Assembly: GCA_905183005.1 (NCBI GenBank)
Contig: CAJJDO010000020.1
Location: forward strand, 454,837-518,836
Reading direction: 5' to 3'
DNA length: 64,000 bases
DNA from: Paramecium pentaurelia
Lineage: Eukaryota; Ciliophora; Oligohymenophorea; Peniculida; Parameciidae
Position 1 is the first letter of the stretch. Every line of letters starts with the position of its first letter. Position numbers and translations under genes: made by a program. Under the pieces are notes generated by a model. The model saw nothing but the letters and a program-made list of their open reading frames with translations, was not told where the DNA came from and made no database searches. Of the stretch, positions 48,491-59,168 are shown one piece after another.

Positions 48491-49412
48491 ATGAGTTTAT
48501 CATTTTCATCTTTTGGGAAAATTCTTGAAAAAACTCAGCCAATAGCAGTAGATGAAGTTATAAATCTTAATGGACATATATTACCAACAATAAAGAAGGA
48601 TAAAAAGTAATAAAATACAAATTATTAAGCAAGCTCTAAATGTTTTCTATGTTGAGAAAATATGAAGGAAAACAATAAAATGAATCATTTCCATTTAATA
48701 CTGTTTCAAGAAGAGCTAAACCAACTCTATGTTGTATAATGCCAGAAAAATCATATGAAGCAAAATATACACCAAAATTTGATGTAGTTTAGTGTAAATC
48801 TCCTTCTTTTGATTTTGGATCAGGAAGTTAAATCAGAACAAGATCTATATCCATTTGTAGTCAAGATTACTATATTGATTAATATACTTCTTTTAGAACT
48901 ATTTCAAAATCAACAAAAGCATCAAATGAAAAGAAAAACACTATATCTCATATAAAAGAAGAATGTCCTAAATTATAAAATTCTTTAAAAATATAACTTC
49001 TTAAGAATAAAAGAAACAAGACTCATAATTATTCTCCTGATTTCAATAAGTATACAGATCGTAAAAATACTTAGAGAGAATTTTTGCAATAATATGATTT
49101 ACTTGGAGTAAATTATGCAAGAATAGTAAAATTTATTTAAAATAATGAAAGAATAAAAGACTTGATGTAGGATATGTTGAATTTAGTAAATTTACTAATA
49201 AAGTAATTATGAAACAAGACAGAGCTGAAACACCCCCATCAGTTCGTTTGGATTACAATTTTGATAAACCAAAATAAATGAGAAATATATATTTAGGCAA
49301 TAATAAACCTATATAACCTAGATTAAAACCTAAATTATTATTTTCTATTAATAATTATAGATAAAGATAAGTAAAAAAAACATAGGAACTAATATAGTGG
49401 TCAAACTAATGA
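48491..49412 (+). CDS. Unknown Ser/Lys-rich protein of 292 residues
   Basis: Starts MSLSFSSFGKILEKTQPI. It is mostly low-complexity and disordered, with a possible helix YDLLGVNYARIVKFIQNNERI near residue 200. Introns 48607-48629 (AAG end) and 49203-49222 (20 nt, CAG end). The second removes an in-frame TGA and continues ETPPSVRLDYNFDKPK to TGA 49410-49412. It is divergently transcribed from the kelch gene with only 13 bp between the two ATGs, so they share a promoter region. No family recognised. Confidence 0.65.
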
Positions 49413-49820
49413 ATACTAAAATAATTTCTATTATAAATATGTATATAAAATAATCAACAACTTTATTTGTTTTTTTAATAAACTTAATATAGACTATTAG
49501 ATGTAACTTTTAATAAATTCAAGATTTTCTAATTCCATTTTGGATGTCATTTTTACCAATTCTATTAAAATTCCATATATAATTATTTATATCAAACCTT
49601 CAAGCCTTTGACTATAATACTTTTACTATATCTGTAAACTTTTTAGCATTTGTATATGTAATAATGTCATTTTTTATTTTAATGGATTTAAATTGAAATG
49701 AACTTGCAATTGTTTGTTCTGTCTTTCTATCATATTTTTTCTAGTTTATTCTTCTTAGATACAACTCTTTTATACTTTTTAACTTCCTAAAAACACTGTT
49801 TTAAATTATCTATCGCTCAT
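49401..49820 (-). pseudogene. Decayed Rab-like small GTPase
   Basis: A 140-codon frame starts MSDRQFKTVFLGSQKV, the beginning of a Rab/Ras fold. The P-loop GxxxxGKS reads GSQKVQKS, with the critical Gly replaced by a TAA Gln codon. In the shifted frame the effector-side sequence YDRKTEQTIASSFQFKSIKI is readable, then YTNAKKFTDIVKV, but the switch II WDTAGQ segment and NKxD are missing or degraded. The parts are in Rab order on the - strand. The frame overlaps the last bases of the convergent gene. It is best read as a deleted, frameshifted pseudogene; a short expressed protein in the first frame is possible but would not be a GTPase. Confidence 0.5.
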
Positions 49821-49847
49821 ATTACATTTATAAAATATTTCAATTAA

Positions 49848-50417
49848 ATGGGACAGAGCTGTATGAATAAAAAAAAAGAATTAAATGATCCTATGCTTCA
49901 ATCAATAAAACCTATGCATAAACCAAAAAAACCAACTTGGGAATTACATTATAATGAAAGCAGACCTGAAACTCAAGAAGATCTTGACTTTGACATTGAA
50001 ACAAGAATTCTAAAAAAAAAAGAAGTTCGATTCAATACTCCTGAGAAAAGTAAACGTTCCTTTTCTTAAGGAGTAAAATATCAAAAAGAATTGTTAATGA
50101 AATAAATGTTTGGTGATATGTTTGCAAGAAAAAAATATAGTTTAATACGATCTGATAGGGAATTAAGATAAAAAGAATACAACAATAGAATTAATCAAAC
50201 TTAAAATATGGATATTAGTTTTTCTCCTGGAAAATTATCACTCAAACAAATTTATGTAAATCAATCAGATCAAACATCAACTTTGAAAGAAGAAGTTAAA
50301 TCTCTCAAATCTTTTAAATCTAATAGTTAGCCTTAATCAAGTATTTTAAAGCAAAAAAGTACAAAAGCTAAATCATATTATTCTGGATCTAGAAGAAGTG
50401 TTAGGTTTCAATTTTGA
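49848..50417 (+). CDS. MG-Cys acylated protein with SILK and two RVxF-like motifs
   Basis: 189 residues, intronless. The N-terminus MGQSCMNKKK predicts myristoylation and palmitoylation with a basic cluster for membrane binding. It carries KEVRF at 58-62, SILK at 165-168 and RSVRF at 183-187, two residues from the C-terminus. SILK plus RVxF is the docking signature of PP1 regulatory proteins. The remaining sequence is Ser/Lys-rich and probably disordered. The C-terminal layout is the same as in the genes at 8200 and 57763. No known family; PP1 regulation is inference from motifs. Confidence 0.75.
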
Positions 50418-50569
50418 TTAAGTTATATTTATTATTTAATTATGCTCATTATCTTAGTTTAAATTACAAACTACTGAATAATTTAATAATATCTGATTAA
50501 ATACTTGTTTTTTTTTCAAATTATTATTGAAATAAATAAGATAAATTTATATACATTATCAATATGTAT

Positions 50570-51764
50570 TCATAATTATAAATCAATAAATATTATCATC
50601 AAAGAAATATCTTAAATTCCATCATTATCCCCATCCCAAAAATGATGAGCATTTGTTAAAATTTCATTCTCTATTCTTATTATTTCACTCTATGATTTAG
50701 GAGGATTATATTTATTAAGAACCTACCCAATATCCATAGTATCCAAATAATTCCATAATGAACTTGTTGCAATTATCAAATATCCAGATTTTGGGAATCT
50801 AAAATGAATAATTTCAGGTTCTACTGTAACTCCTACTGTTTTATGAAGTCTATTTCCAAAACATCTAGTGATATGTAATCCTTAATCCAATTTATTTTTT
50901 GTCCAAATTTATAAATTTCCTTATTTCATTCCTCTTATCATTTATTAATCTACTCTACCATTATGAGATCTAATTCTTATTAATTCTGTTTCTCTAGATG
51001 GAACATGTTCAAAAGATAAATTTTTCATTCTCCATAAATGTATTGTTTATTCTTAAAAATCATTTTTATAGTAAAATAATGCTTTAGAGTCACCACAATT
51101 TATACATAATAATTGATCTCCAACTATTAGTAATGAAATATTTGAAGATCCACTTTAAAAAGTGTCAATTTCACTTTATTATGACTAATATAATCAATAT
51201 AAATTTATACCAATAATTCATCTGTATTTTTATATAGATCAATTATCTCTTCATGAACTTTTTAATCTTTCATGTTATTAGCATCTAATTTTGTAATAAT
51301 ATCAGAATAAGACTTATCTAATTCCATTCCAACAAATCTAGCTATAGGTAGACCTGATGTGCCATGACCGTCATTTAATATAAATACATGTTTCCCATTT
51401 CCATCTCCTATCTTAGTTTTACATTAAACATAATCTTAACTTCTTATTTTGTACCTCCTATAGTCCTAACCATCTACACATCTAATTAACTTCAAATAAT
51501 TATTTACTTAATTGAGTGATATTTCACAATGTTCTTATGAAAATCATCAAGTTTAGTAATTGAAATGTTTAAAACTGTTTTTTGTTTTGAATGAACTATT
51601 GGAGAATACATTAATTAATTTGATGCCAAAGTTGGTAATCGTGTTGAGTTTCTTTACAATTTTATATTCCTTGAAGTGGTTGTCTAAGGACCAGGTATTT
51701 TTTGTTAAGAAAATGCACCTACCTTAGTTTTTAACAAAAATAGTTTCTTTTATTATGCACTCAT
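50570..51764 (-). CDS. PP2C-like protein, likely pseudophosphatase
   Basis: 380 residues. A basic N-terminal extension of about 90 residues is followed by a PPM/PP2C fold: HVFILNDGHGTSGLPIARFV, ISLLIVGDQLLCINCGDSKA, a Trp-rich central part, GLHITRCFGNRL and a C-terminal ISLMIIFIDL. DGHG and GDSK are kept. The metal-binding DG-x-WD motif reads TSSLWNYLD and the terminal G-x-x-DN is changed to DGDNDG, so a full two-metal centre is doubtful. Introns 51482-51507 and 51185-51210. Inactive PP2C relatives act as regulators (for example TAB1), and that could apply here. Confidence 0.8.
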
Positions 51765-52199
51765 TTAAAGATAAAGTATTTTTAAATTCAATAATTAAGA
51801 AATCAATTTAGATATAAATCCAATTTACATAGTCTGTATTATTATTTTTATATTTAACTGATAATATAGATCTATTATTGAAAGTAATCAAATATTTCTC
51901 AAGTTTAGTTTAAATTAATATGTTAATTCATAAAATAGTTTTCCAACATTATTATTATCTATTTTAAGTCTATTATATATATATCAATATATACTAATAA
52001 ATTTGGCTTAGAATCTATTTTTATAAAATTACCCTCTTTCTAAGACAACTTCTAAATGTTTGATTCCTTTGAAACAAATAATATACATTTCTCATTTGAA
52101 TACTTTTACTATTAATATTTAGTTATTATTAGAACATTTTAATAATATTAGATAAGTTCAGGACTATAATAGTGAAATCAAAACCAAATATCTGAATAC
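51765..52199. other. Intergenic gap upstream of tRNA
   Basis: About 435 bp of AT-rich sequence between the PP2C-like gene start and tRNA-Asn. No coding frame or second RNA gene seen. Confidence 0.5.
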
Positions 52200-52272
52200 G
52201 CTGATGTAGCTCAGTCGGCAGAGCGGTTGGCTGTTAACCAACAGGTCGAAGGTTCAAGCCCTTCCATTAGCG
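52200..52272 (+). tRNA. tRNA-Asn (anticodon GTT)
   Basis: 73 nt. Acceptor arms GCTGATG and CATTAGC pair over 7 bp, allowing G-T. The D stem is GCTC/GAGC, the anticodon stem GTTGG/CCAAC encloses loop CTGTTAA with anticodon GTT, and the T stem GAAGG/CCTTC encloses TTCAAGC. No intron and no encoded CCA. A-box and B-box (GGTTCAAGCCC) promoters are present, and the gene is followed at once by long T runs serving as RNA polymerase III terminator. It decodes AAC/AAT. Confidence 0.97.
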
Positions 52273-52339
52273 CTTTTTTTCTTTTTTTTACTCATGAGAA
52301 TAATTGTAATATAAATACACTATTAAATTATTATAAATA

Positions 52340-52633
52340 ATGGATTAAGACCCAGAAGCTCCTAAATCTAGACTTACTAAATTCTTTGAAAAAGTTGATA
52401 CTTGGATTGGACCATCTAGACTTTAATACAAACCTGCTTGTTATGATTTAAAAGAAATGATTGTAGAATGTGTATTAGAATCAGATTGTATGAAAAACAA
52501 TGAAGGAGATTTTAGATTTTGTTTAACTGAAGGAATTAATAAAGAATGTAAAGCTATTAGACATGATTGGTATATTTGCAGAAAATCATAAGTGGATTGG
52601 AATAAACATCATTTTAAAGATGATCCTCGTTGA
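52340..52633 (+). CDS. COA5: COA5/Pet191, cytochrome c oxidase assembly factor
   Basis: 97 residues, intronless. The core ACYDLKEMIVECVLESDC followed by FCLTEGINKECKAIRHDWYIC matches the twin Cx9C-type pattern of Pet191/COA5 (human ACAGLKEDLGACLLQSDC...CLKEG...LKYAFFECKRS). The protein acts in the mitochondrial intermembrane space and is imported by Mia40-type oxidation rather than a presequence. The N-terminal 30 residues are an extension. Length is close to family norm. Confidence 0.93.
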
Positions 52634-52668
52634 TATTCTTTATATAATACATTTTAGATAATATTATA

Positions 52669-53943
52669 TCACTCAATTTTAGTTGATGTTTATTAGGATT
52701 CTTCAACTTCTATTCTACCTTTTAAGAAATCATTAGACTATTTGTAAATTTAATATGTATTTTGTATATCAATACCAAGTGTATTACAATAATTATGTTC
52801 AGCCATGAATTAATAAAGATCTAAAGAATCATCTTCATCAAATTCTGAACCAAAACATTTTTCAAATTAATCTTTGAATTAATGCTACATATCCTTTTTT
52901 TCAATTTCTAATAAAAATTTGGCCACTTGACTAGGTTTCAATTCTTTTCTTAATTATTCTAGAGTTTATCCATAAGAACCTAATTCAAGTTAAACTTAAT
53001 TTTTAATATCTTAAAAGGATGATAGAGTACTATAAATAGAATTAAAATAGAAAATAATTACTTAGTTAATTCATTTTAAAATCTTAGCAACTTTTTTTAT
53101 TTTTTCTAAAGTGTTTATCTTTGTTTATCAGTTAATTTTAAATTTCTTAATACATTATGTTCAGACATAATGTCAGAAGATGAGAAAATATCTTAATCAG
53201 TCTTAGCTACTCCAATAATATAATTTAAATATGGAGATAGACAATTTTCATATATTTACCTAGAATAATGATCAATTTATTATTATCTCTCTAAAGCTCC
53301 AGATCCAAATTTTTTCTTAAATTATATTTCTATTAATATTTACATTCAAAGACTCTATTATTGTATCGATATTCATTTCATTAATATTACTTTAAACTGA
53401 GTTTTGTAAATTAGAAAACAATATAATCTTATTTTAATCTTAATCTTATTTCTAACATAAATATAATGTTACCTAATTTATTTTGCACTATAAGTTTGTT
53501 GCTAATTCTGTTGTTTATTCATTTACTCTTTTAAATATTTCTAATTATTCCGATAACTTTGTGACTTTGGTTTCAAGTAGTTCTAAATAGATTTTCTTTC
53601 TTTTTCTACTATTTCTTGCTGATTCTCTATTCTTTGCCAATTTATCCTCTTTATCACCATTTTAACTTCCAATAATAAGTTAACTTTAAATCTTATTTGG
53701 AACTTGCTTTTTACCAACTCTATTAATATTAATTTAACATTACTTTTCATCTGATTACTCTTAATTGGCAATTTTTATCAAGGATGATATTTTATTTATA
53801 TAAGCATTCTTTGTATTATGCATTTGTTTTTTATTCTTATTGCTATTATTTTATTGTTTACTAGGTATCTCATCTTAATCAAATTATAAATCACTTGAAT
53901 TAGAATCATAATTAAGTTGATCTATATAATCAGGGAAATTCAT
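52669..53943 (-). CDS. bZIP transcription factor
   Basis: 397 residues. After an acidic/Gln-rich N-terminus a basic region DKLAKNRESARNSRKRKK shows the bZIP signature N-x7-R, followed by a leucine-zipper-like heptad IYLELLETKVTKLSEQLEIF. The C-terminal half contains SPYLNYIIGVAKTD, then a helical region and a moderately conserved-looking domain near LRKELKPSQVAKFLLEIEKK. Introns 53452-53472 (21 nt, no TGA), 53316-53343 (AAG end) and 53030-53061 (32 nt). Nuclear DNA binding as a dimer is expected; target genes unknown. Converges with COA5. Confidence 0.88.
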
Positions 53944-54578
53944 TAATTTTAATATTTTTATATCTAATTGCTAAATATAAATTATTGATTATTAAATGTT
54001 ATTTACTTTGAAAAGCCTCTAATAATAATTTTAAACACAAATATGTTAAGATTATCTTAATTATAGATTTTTTAATAAAAAAGTGAGTTAATCTAAAATT
54101 ATTATTTTATTTTTATACTATTTCTTTCTTAAGAATAATAGATTGCAATATTAGACCTCAAAAAAACTCACAAAAATAATAAATTTGAAATGAAGTCAAA
54201 TTAAAACAAATTTGTACAAATATATCATATAACCAATATTTAGTAAAGATAAGGCTGTAATAATTAATTAATAGTAAAATTAAATATACTTCAATTTATT
54301 ATCAATTATAATTCAATCCAAAAATGAAATTATTTATGAATCATTAAATTAATATAAATGATTAACATACTTTAATTTAGATAATCAAAATATCTTTCAC
54401 AATAATAAATTATTTAATTTTAGATAGTCTATTATTTTGATCAACTAGATAATTAGTAAATAGATAAATGTTGTTAATATGTTTAATATTAAATATGAAA
54501 AATATATAAACAAAAAAGTAGTTAAAATAAAAAGTAAATAAAAATATCATTTAATGATTATTATTATATATAAATATT
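53944..54578. other. Intergenic gap
   Basis: About 635 bp between divergent genes (bZIP on - and oxidoreductase on +), so it holds two promoters. Extremely AT-rich; no coding frame, RNA gene or strong repeat seen. Confidence 0.5.
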
Positions 54579-55426
54579 ATGAATCAACAATTTTATAATT
54601 TCCTAAACATACCAATCACTCAAAATCCAAAACCTGAATTAGTTAGAGTAAGATTAGCAAAATAATTTATTGTTGCATAAGTATTATATATTTTCAATAC
54701 ATGGAAATAAATACAAAATGATTAGTCTATCACTTTTGGATTGATTGGATGTGGATAAGTGGGAAAGTTGATAATTAATTCAATTATTCCATATGCTATT
54801 AAATACTATGATCTAAAACCTTAAGATGTTCATATATCTACAAGAAGGTATAATATTTATATTAATTAAATAGACCTGAATAAATTCATTATTATGTTAC
54901 AAAAGGTTATTAGGTATACTTTGATAATGATAAATTATTACAATAATGCAATTTTGTGGTTATTGCTATTCCACCAGTGATTGATAATTGGAATATATTG
55001 GAATTATAAAATATAAATCCAAAGGCTTATATAGTTTCATTACTATCAACTTTAAAATTGCCTCGATTAAAACAATTACTTAAATTAGATAATTATTTAT
55101 ATCATACATAAATTTCTTAATAATAACTGGAATAAGCAATCTTAAGCTATATAGAATTAATAGAGTAAATAAAACCAGGTGTTTTTCAAACTCAAATTTA
55201 GGAAGACATTGTCAAATTAATTACTGAATAAAGTCATAATCATTTTATTGATGGAGAAAATAGGATATAACTCTTTTTATAATCTTTTGGAATTGAATTA
55301 ATTGATAGTTAATATTAAAAAATATTTGGAAGAAATAAATAGGAGTTTCAAACATAAATAGAGAAATTATTCAAAATGAGTTTCACTAAATCTATGCTTT
55401 AATTTCAAAATTTTATTTAAAAATGA
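54579..55426 (+). CDS. NOXRED1-like NADP oxidoreductase (P5CR-related fold)
   Basis: 273 residues. The N-terminal Rossmann motif is ITFGLIGCGQVGKLIINSI, followed by VHISTRRPEQI, the NADP-binding Arg pair seen in NOXRED1 and pyrroline-5-carboxylate reductases. Next come CNFVVIAIPPVIDNW and KAYIVSLLSTLKLPRLKQLL, which match the region after the nucleotide-binding fold of NOXRED1. The C-terminal part is helical. One intron at 54848-54873. Substrate unknown; the P5CR proline-site is not evident. Confidence 0.8.
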
Positions 55427-55536
55427 ATAAGTAATGAAAAAAAGATTCAATTATTATAAAAATGAAATATTTATAATAAAATTTGTCAACTTATGATTGT
55501 AAATTTCTGTATAAATTAAATTAATTGATAAAATTA

Positions 55537-57561
55537 ATGTTTCAATCATCTCTATCTCACAAAAAATTAAAGCAAATAGACATTAGAAAAAATCATCATT
55601 ATTATCTTAATGCTCCTTATTAAATTAGTATACTATCTCCTGAGTAACAAAAATTTGAATAATAGAATGAGTCTGCTAATTCATAATCAACATATTAAAA
55701 TAATAGTTATACTCAATATACAGAAGATCTTTATTTTAGAAAACATTCAAAATTATTTAGAGATCTTAGGAGTACATCAAATTAGAGTAATAATAATTAA
55801 TTAAATGATATCAATCAAACATTCATATTTAGAATTAAATCAAAAAATCATATATAAGAAGAACCATTAATATTAGATAATTTAGGTTAAAGAGAAAAAG
55901 ATAAAAAAACAAAAGATTTGGTAAAAGTATTACATGAAATGAATAAAAGAAGATAGAAATATATATAGAAAGAATAATTTATTCCAAGATCTCCTATTCC
56001 ATTACTGAAAAGATAAAATTGTATTTATTTGGATGAACCATAAGTTGAAAAGCTATCCAATCAAATCAAAAAGCTTCCCATGATAAAGGAATAATCTGTA
56101 TTGAATAATACATAGAAAGATTAGAAGGATATATAATCTAATTGTTAAAAATTATCTGGTCATGGAAATTTAGAAGAATAATTTTAATCTAAACTGAATT
56201 GTCTTCAATAATTTATTTTTTAACTTTAATGCAATTATTTAATCTATGTAAAATAATCTTAAGTTAGATAATAAACTTATTTTATTGAAGAAATAAATTT
56301 AAATGAACAAATCATAACATAATTAATGAAAAAAAGATGGTGGTGGTGTGAATCTCCTGAAAAATCAGATGATGTATAATTTTATTGGTCTCTTAAATTG
56401 AATTCATAAATTTTGTAGAAATAAAAAACTCATATATTATTTGATATAACTAAAAAAAGAGTTGTAAATCCAATTATTATTAATAATCATGAAGAATTTT
56501 TAAAATTCTCTTAAGAATCAAAATTGACAATCATTTAATAAAATTGTAGAATACATAATCATATAGATCTTTATTAAATATTTAATTTGAAAAAGAATTT
56601 AATAAAATGTATTTATACTTTTTAGACATTAACAAATGAAGAATTACAATAATACTTTCCATATACAATTAATGTTGCTAATCTTTAAGATCCATAATTC
56701 AATATATACTAAATTAAATACAAACTCACTAATTCATTATGGTTAGTAAAACCTGGAGAATAAAATAATAATAATAATTAAATAAAGATATGTTAAAATA
56801 CAAAATAAGTTTCTGATTTTATAATTTCTGAATTGAAAAATTCAAATAGAAGATCTGATACCTTCATAATTTAATAATATATTAAGCCATTTTTATATCA
56901 AAAAAGAAAGTTTGATATTTATGCATATATCCTAATAACTTCTATTAATGGAATTGTTAGAGTATACTTTTATGATGAAGTAATTGGAAGGACTAGTAGT
57001 AAAGAATATTCAGATAATGATTTAGATCCTTTAACTCATTTTACTAATAGTCAAATATAAAAAGAAAGCAAATCCTTTTCATTATATGAATCAGGAAATA
57101 AATTATCATTTTATAAATTATAAGAATACTTTAATTAATTTAAAATTAATTTTAAAGAAATAATTATTCCAAAATTAAAAATGATAGCTACAAATTTATT
57201 TAAGTCAATATTTACTTAGATGATTCTAAGAGACTTCAATTTCGAAGTATAATATATTTCTATTAAGATTATAGGTTTAAATTTTATTTTAGATACAGCA
57301 TTAAAACCATGGTTGATTGATACCAATTTAAATCCATCTTTCATACCAGATTGTCCATATCATTAAAAATTCTTAACTTAATTATTAGATAGTGTATTTT
57401 AACATACTTTAGATTTACTTTATCCTCCACCATTAAATTGGCCTTTAAACAAAAAATAATTAATTGAAAATTTTAATATTTAAGATAGATTTTCTGTCAT
57501 TTTTGATTCTAGATTTGATTCAGAAATACTTTTAGAATTATATTAAAAAGAAATAAATTGA
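55537..57561 (+). CDS. Tubulin tyrosine ligase-like (TTLL) enzyme
   Basis: 667 residues. A disordered N-terminal 200 residues is followed by a TTL domain: SLWLVKPGEQN (ATP site), TFIIQQYIKPFLYQKRKFDIYAYIL, GLNFILDTALKPWLIDTN and LNPSF. TTLLs add Glu or Gly chains to tubulin tails and, in ciliates, modify axonemal microtubules; whether this one is a glutamylase or glycylase cannot be told. Intron 57247-57267 (21 nt, AAG end, no TGA) is inferred because splicing gives the usual FE..GLNFILD run. No other intron. Confidence 0.9.
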
Positions 57562-57762
57562 ATTATTATTATTTAACATATTTTGCATTATTATATTAGA
57601 GTATGAATATTACTCAAATTTTATTAATAATAAAGTATTAGTTAGTATAAAGATAATAGTAGTTCTATATATAAAATAATCAACTAAAAGTTATATAATT
57701 TCATAAAACAAATAATCAAAGAGTATAAAATTATATTCATTTAAAAATTATGATTCTTCTTA

Positions 57763-58299
57763 TCATTTCCATTAATTTAAAGCCATTCGAATATTTGGCT
57801 ATACCAAATTAAATTTTACACTTTTTCTACTTTCAACACTACTATTTCTAGAATTATTATCTGAAAATGATGATTCCAAAGTTTACTTTTTCAAAATTCC
57901 TTTAAGACAACTTTATTTTGATCCTATTTTTGAACTATAAGAAGATGAATTTGATTCTAAAACATTGTTTTTACTTACACATTACTCAGATACTTTAATA
58001 TTTTTCTTTATTTATTGTCTAATCTAAGTATCAATTTATAGATCACTTGGCAATTTTTCACAAGTAGCTCCTCTTTATTCAATATCATTTTATTTATTAT
58101 CCATTTTCATCTTATTAGGATGATGAATCTCTGATTTGTGATGATTTTTTCTTCTTTTTATTAACTTAAACTTTTGTTCCACAGAATCTTTTGTTTTTAT
58201 TAAAAGATTATTGATCAATTTAAAAGAATCATATTGTCTTGAAGGAGATGTATCATTACCGTTTAAATCATCCTCTATTTACTTAATAGATATATTCAT
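57763..58299 (-). CDS. Small protein with GILK and RVxF-like motifs
   Basis: 178 residues, intronless, starting MNISIKQIEDDLNG. Lys/Ser/Asn-rich and probably disordered. It carries GILK at residues 134-137 and RKSVKF at 158-163, a SILK-class motif followed by an RVxF motif as in PP1 regulators and in the genes at 8200 and 49848. Unlike those two it has no MG-Cys acylation signal. It is separated by 48 bp from the gene upstream on the same strand; joining the two would need an intron far longer than any other here, so I keep them apart. Confidence 0.7.
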
Positions 58300-58347
58300 T
58301 TGCTATTTATATTACATTATAAATTATATTTAATTTTAAGTATTTTA

Positions 58348-58851
58348 TCAATTTTTAATCTCTTTTTTACTCTCAAGTTCATTGTAATGTTTTCGAATTC
58401 TCTTTAAATTTATAATCCTTTTATTTTTATCACTCAAATTTTATTGTATCCCCTCTTCTAAATCATTTAAACATATATCTTATAACTACTTCTAAACACT
58501 ATCAGTTGTCTCAACATCATCATCTCTATCATAAGCTTCTTGAAGTTTCTCAGAAAATTATTTAGTTATTCCTACTTCTTCATCATCATAAACAACAAAT
58601 TCTACATAATTATCACTACCAGGTTTTATTAATTTCAGTATTTCACATTACTTCTTATTACTTATTGTTTCATTTGTCAATATACTATGTCTTATTTTAC
58701 AATTATAATTTTGTTTGTCAATACTTAAGAATTAAGGATTTTCATTTTCTTTGTTTTCTATAAATTTTTATGCACTTTAGCTTTATCTGGAAAAGAATTA
58801 AAGGGTATCTCTTTTATTTTCAGAGATATTTTTTTTAGATTATGAAGCCAT
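58348..58851 (-). CDS. Acidic/basic mixed protein of 167 residues, unknown
   Basis: Intronless frame from ATG 58851 to TGA 58348-58350, starting MASQSKKNISENKRDTLQFF. The middle has an acidic block YVEFVVYDDEEVGITKQFSE and DDDVETTDS, and the end is a basic helix KRIINLKRIRKHYNELESKK. Gln is written TAA/TAG as in true genes. No family recognised. Confidence 0.65.
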
Positions 58852-59168
58852 TTTTTAATTCTTAAATAAAAATTATAAAATTAACAAATTTAATATACAA
58901 AAATTTGAGTGTACATAATATAACTTAAATTTGATTTAATAAGATTGAATTCCATATAAAATATAATTATATTGTTTAAAAAAGTAACTAAAATTAATTT
59001 AAGTTTGATTCTTTAGAATATGATTTAGATTTTATAATAAATCTCATTTAATTTAATAAAGAATAATCTTAAAAATTTAGAGCAATTTCTAAAAGTTAAC
59101 TTTACCTTAAAATGAACAAATGATATTATAGAATTGTTGTTTTGGAATGATTAAAAAAAATCAGTAAA
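58852..59168. other. Intergenic gap
   Basis: About 317 bp between two - strand genes, holding the promoter of the 58348-58851 gene. AT-rich; nothing else recognised. Confidence 0.5.

Noticed and set aside
57763..58851. One larger gene joining the two small - strand frames
   Set aside because: They share a frame with one TGA between, but removing it needs an intron of about 69 nt, twice the longest seen here; two genes with a 48-bp gap fit better.
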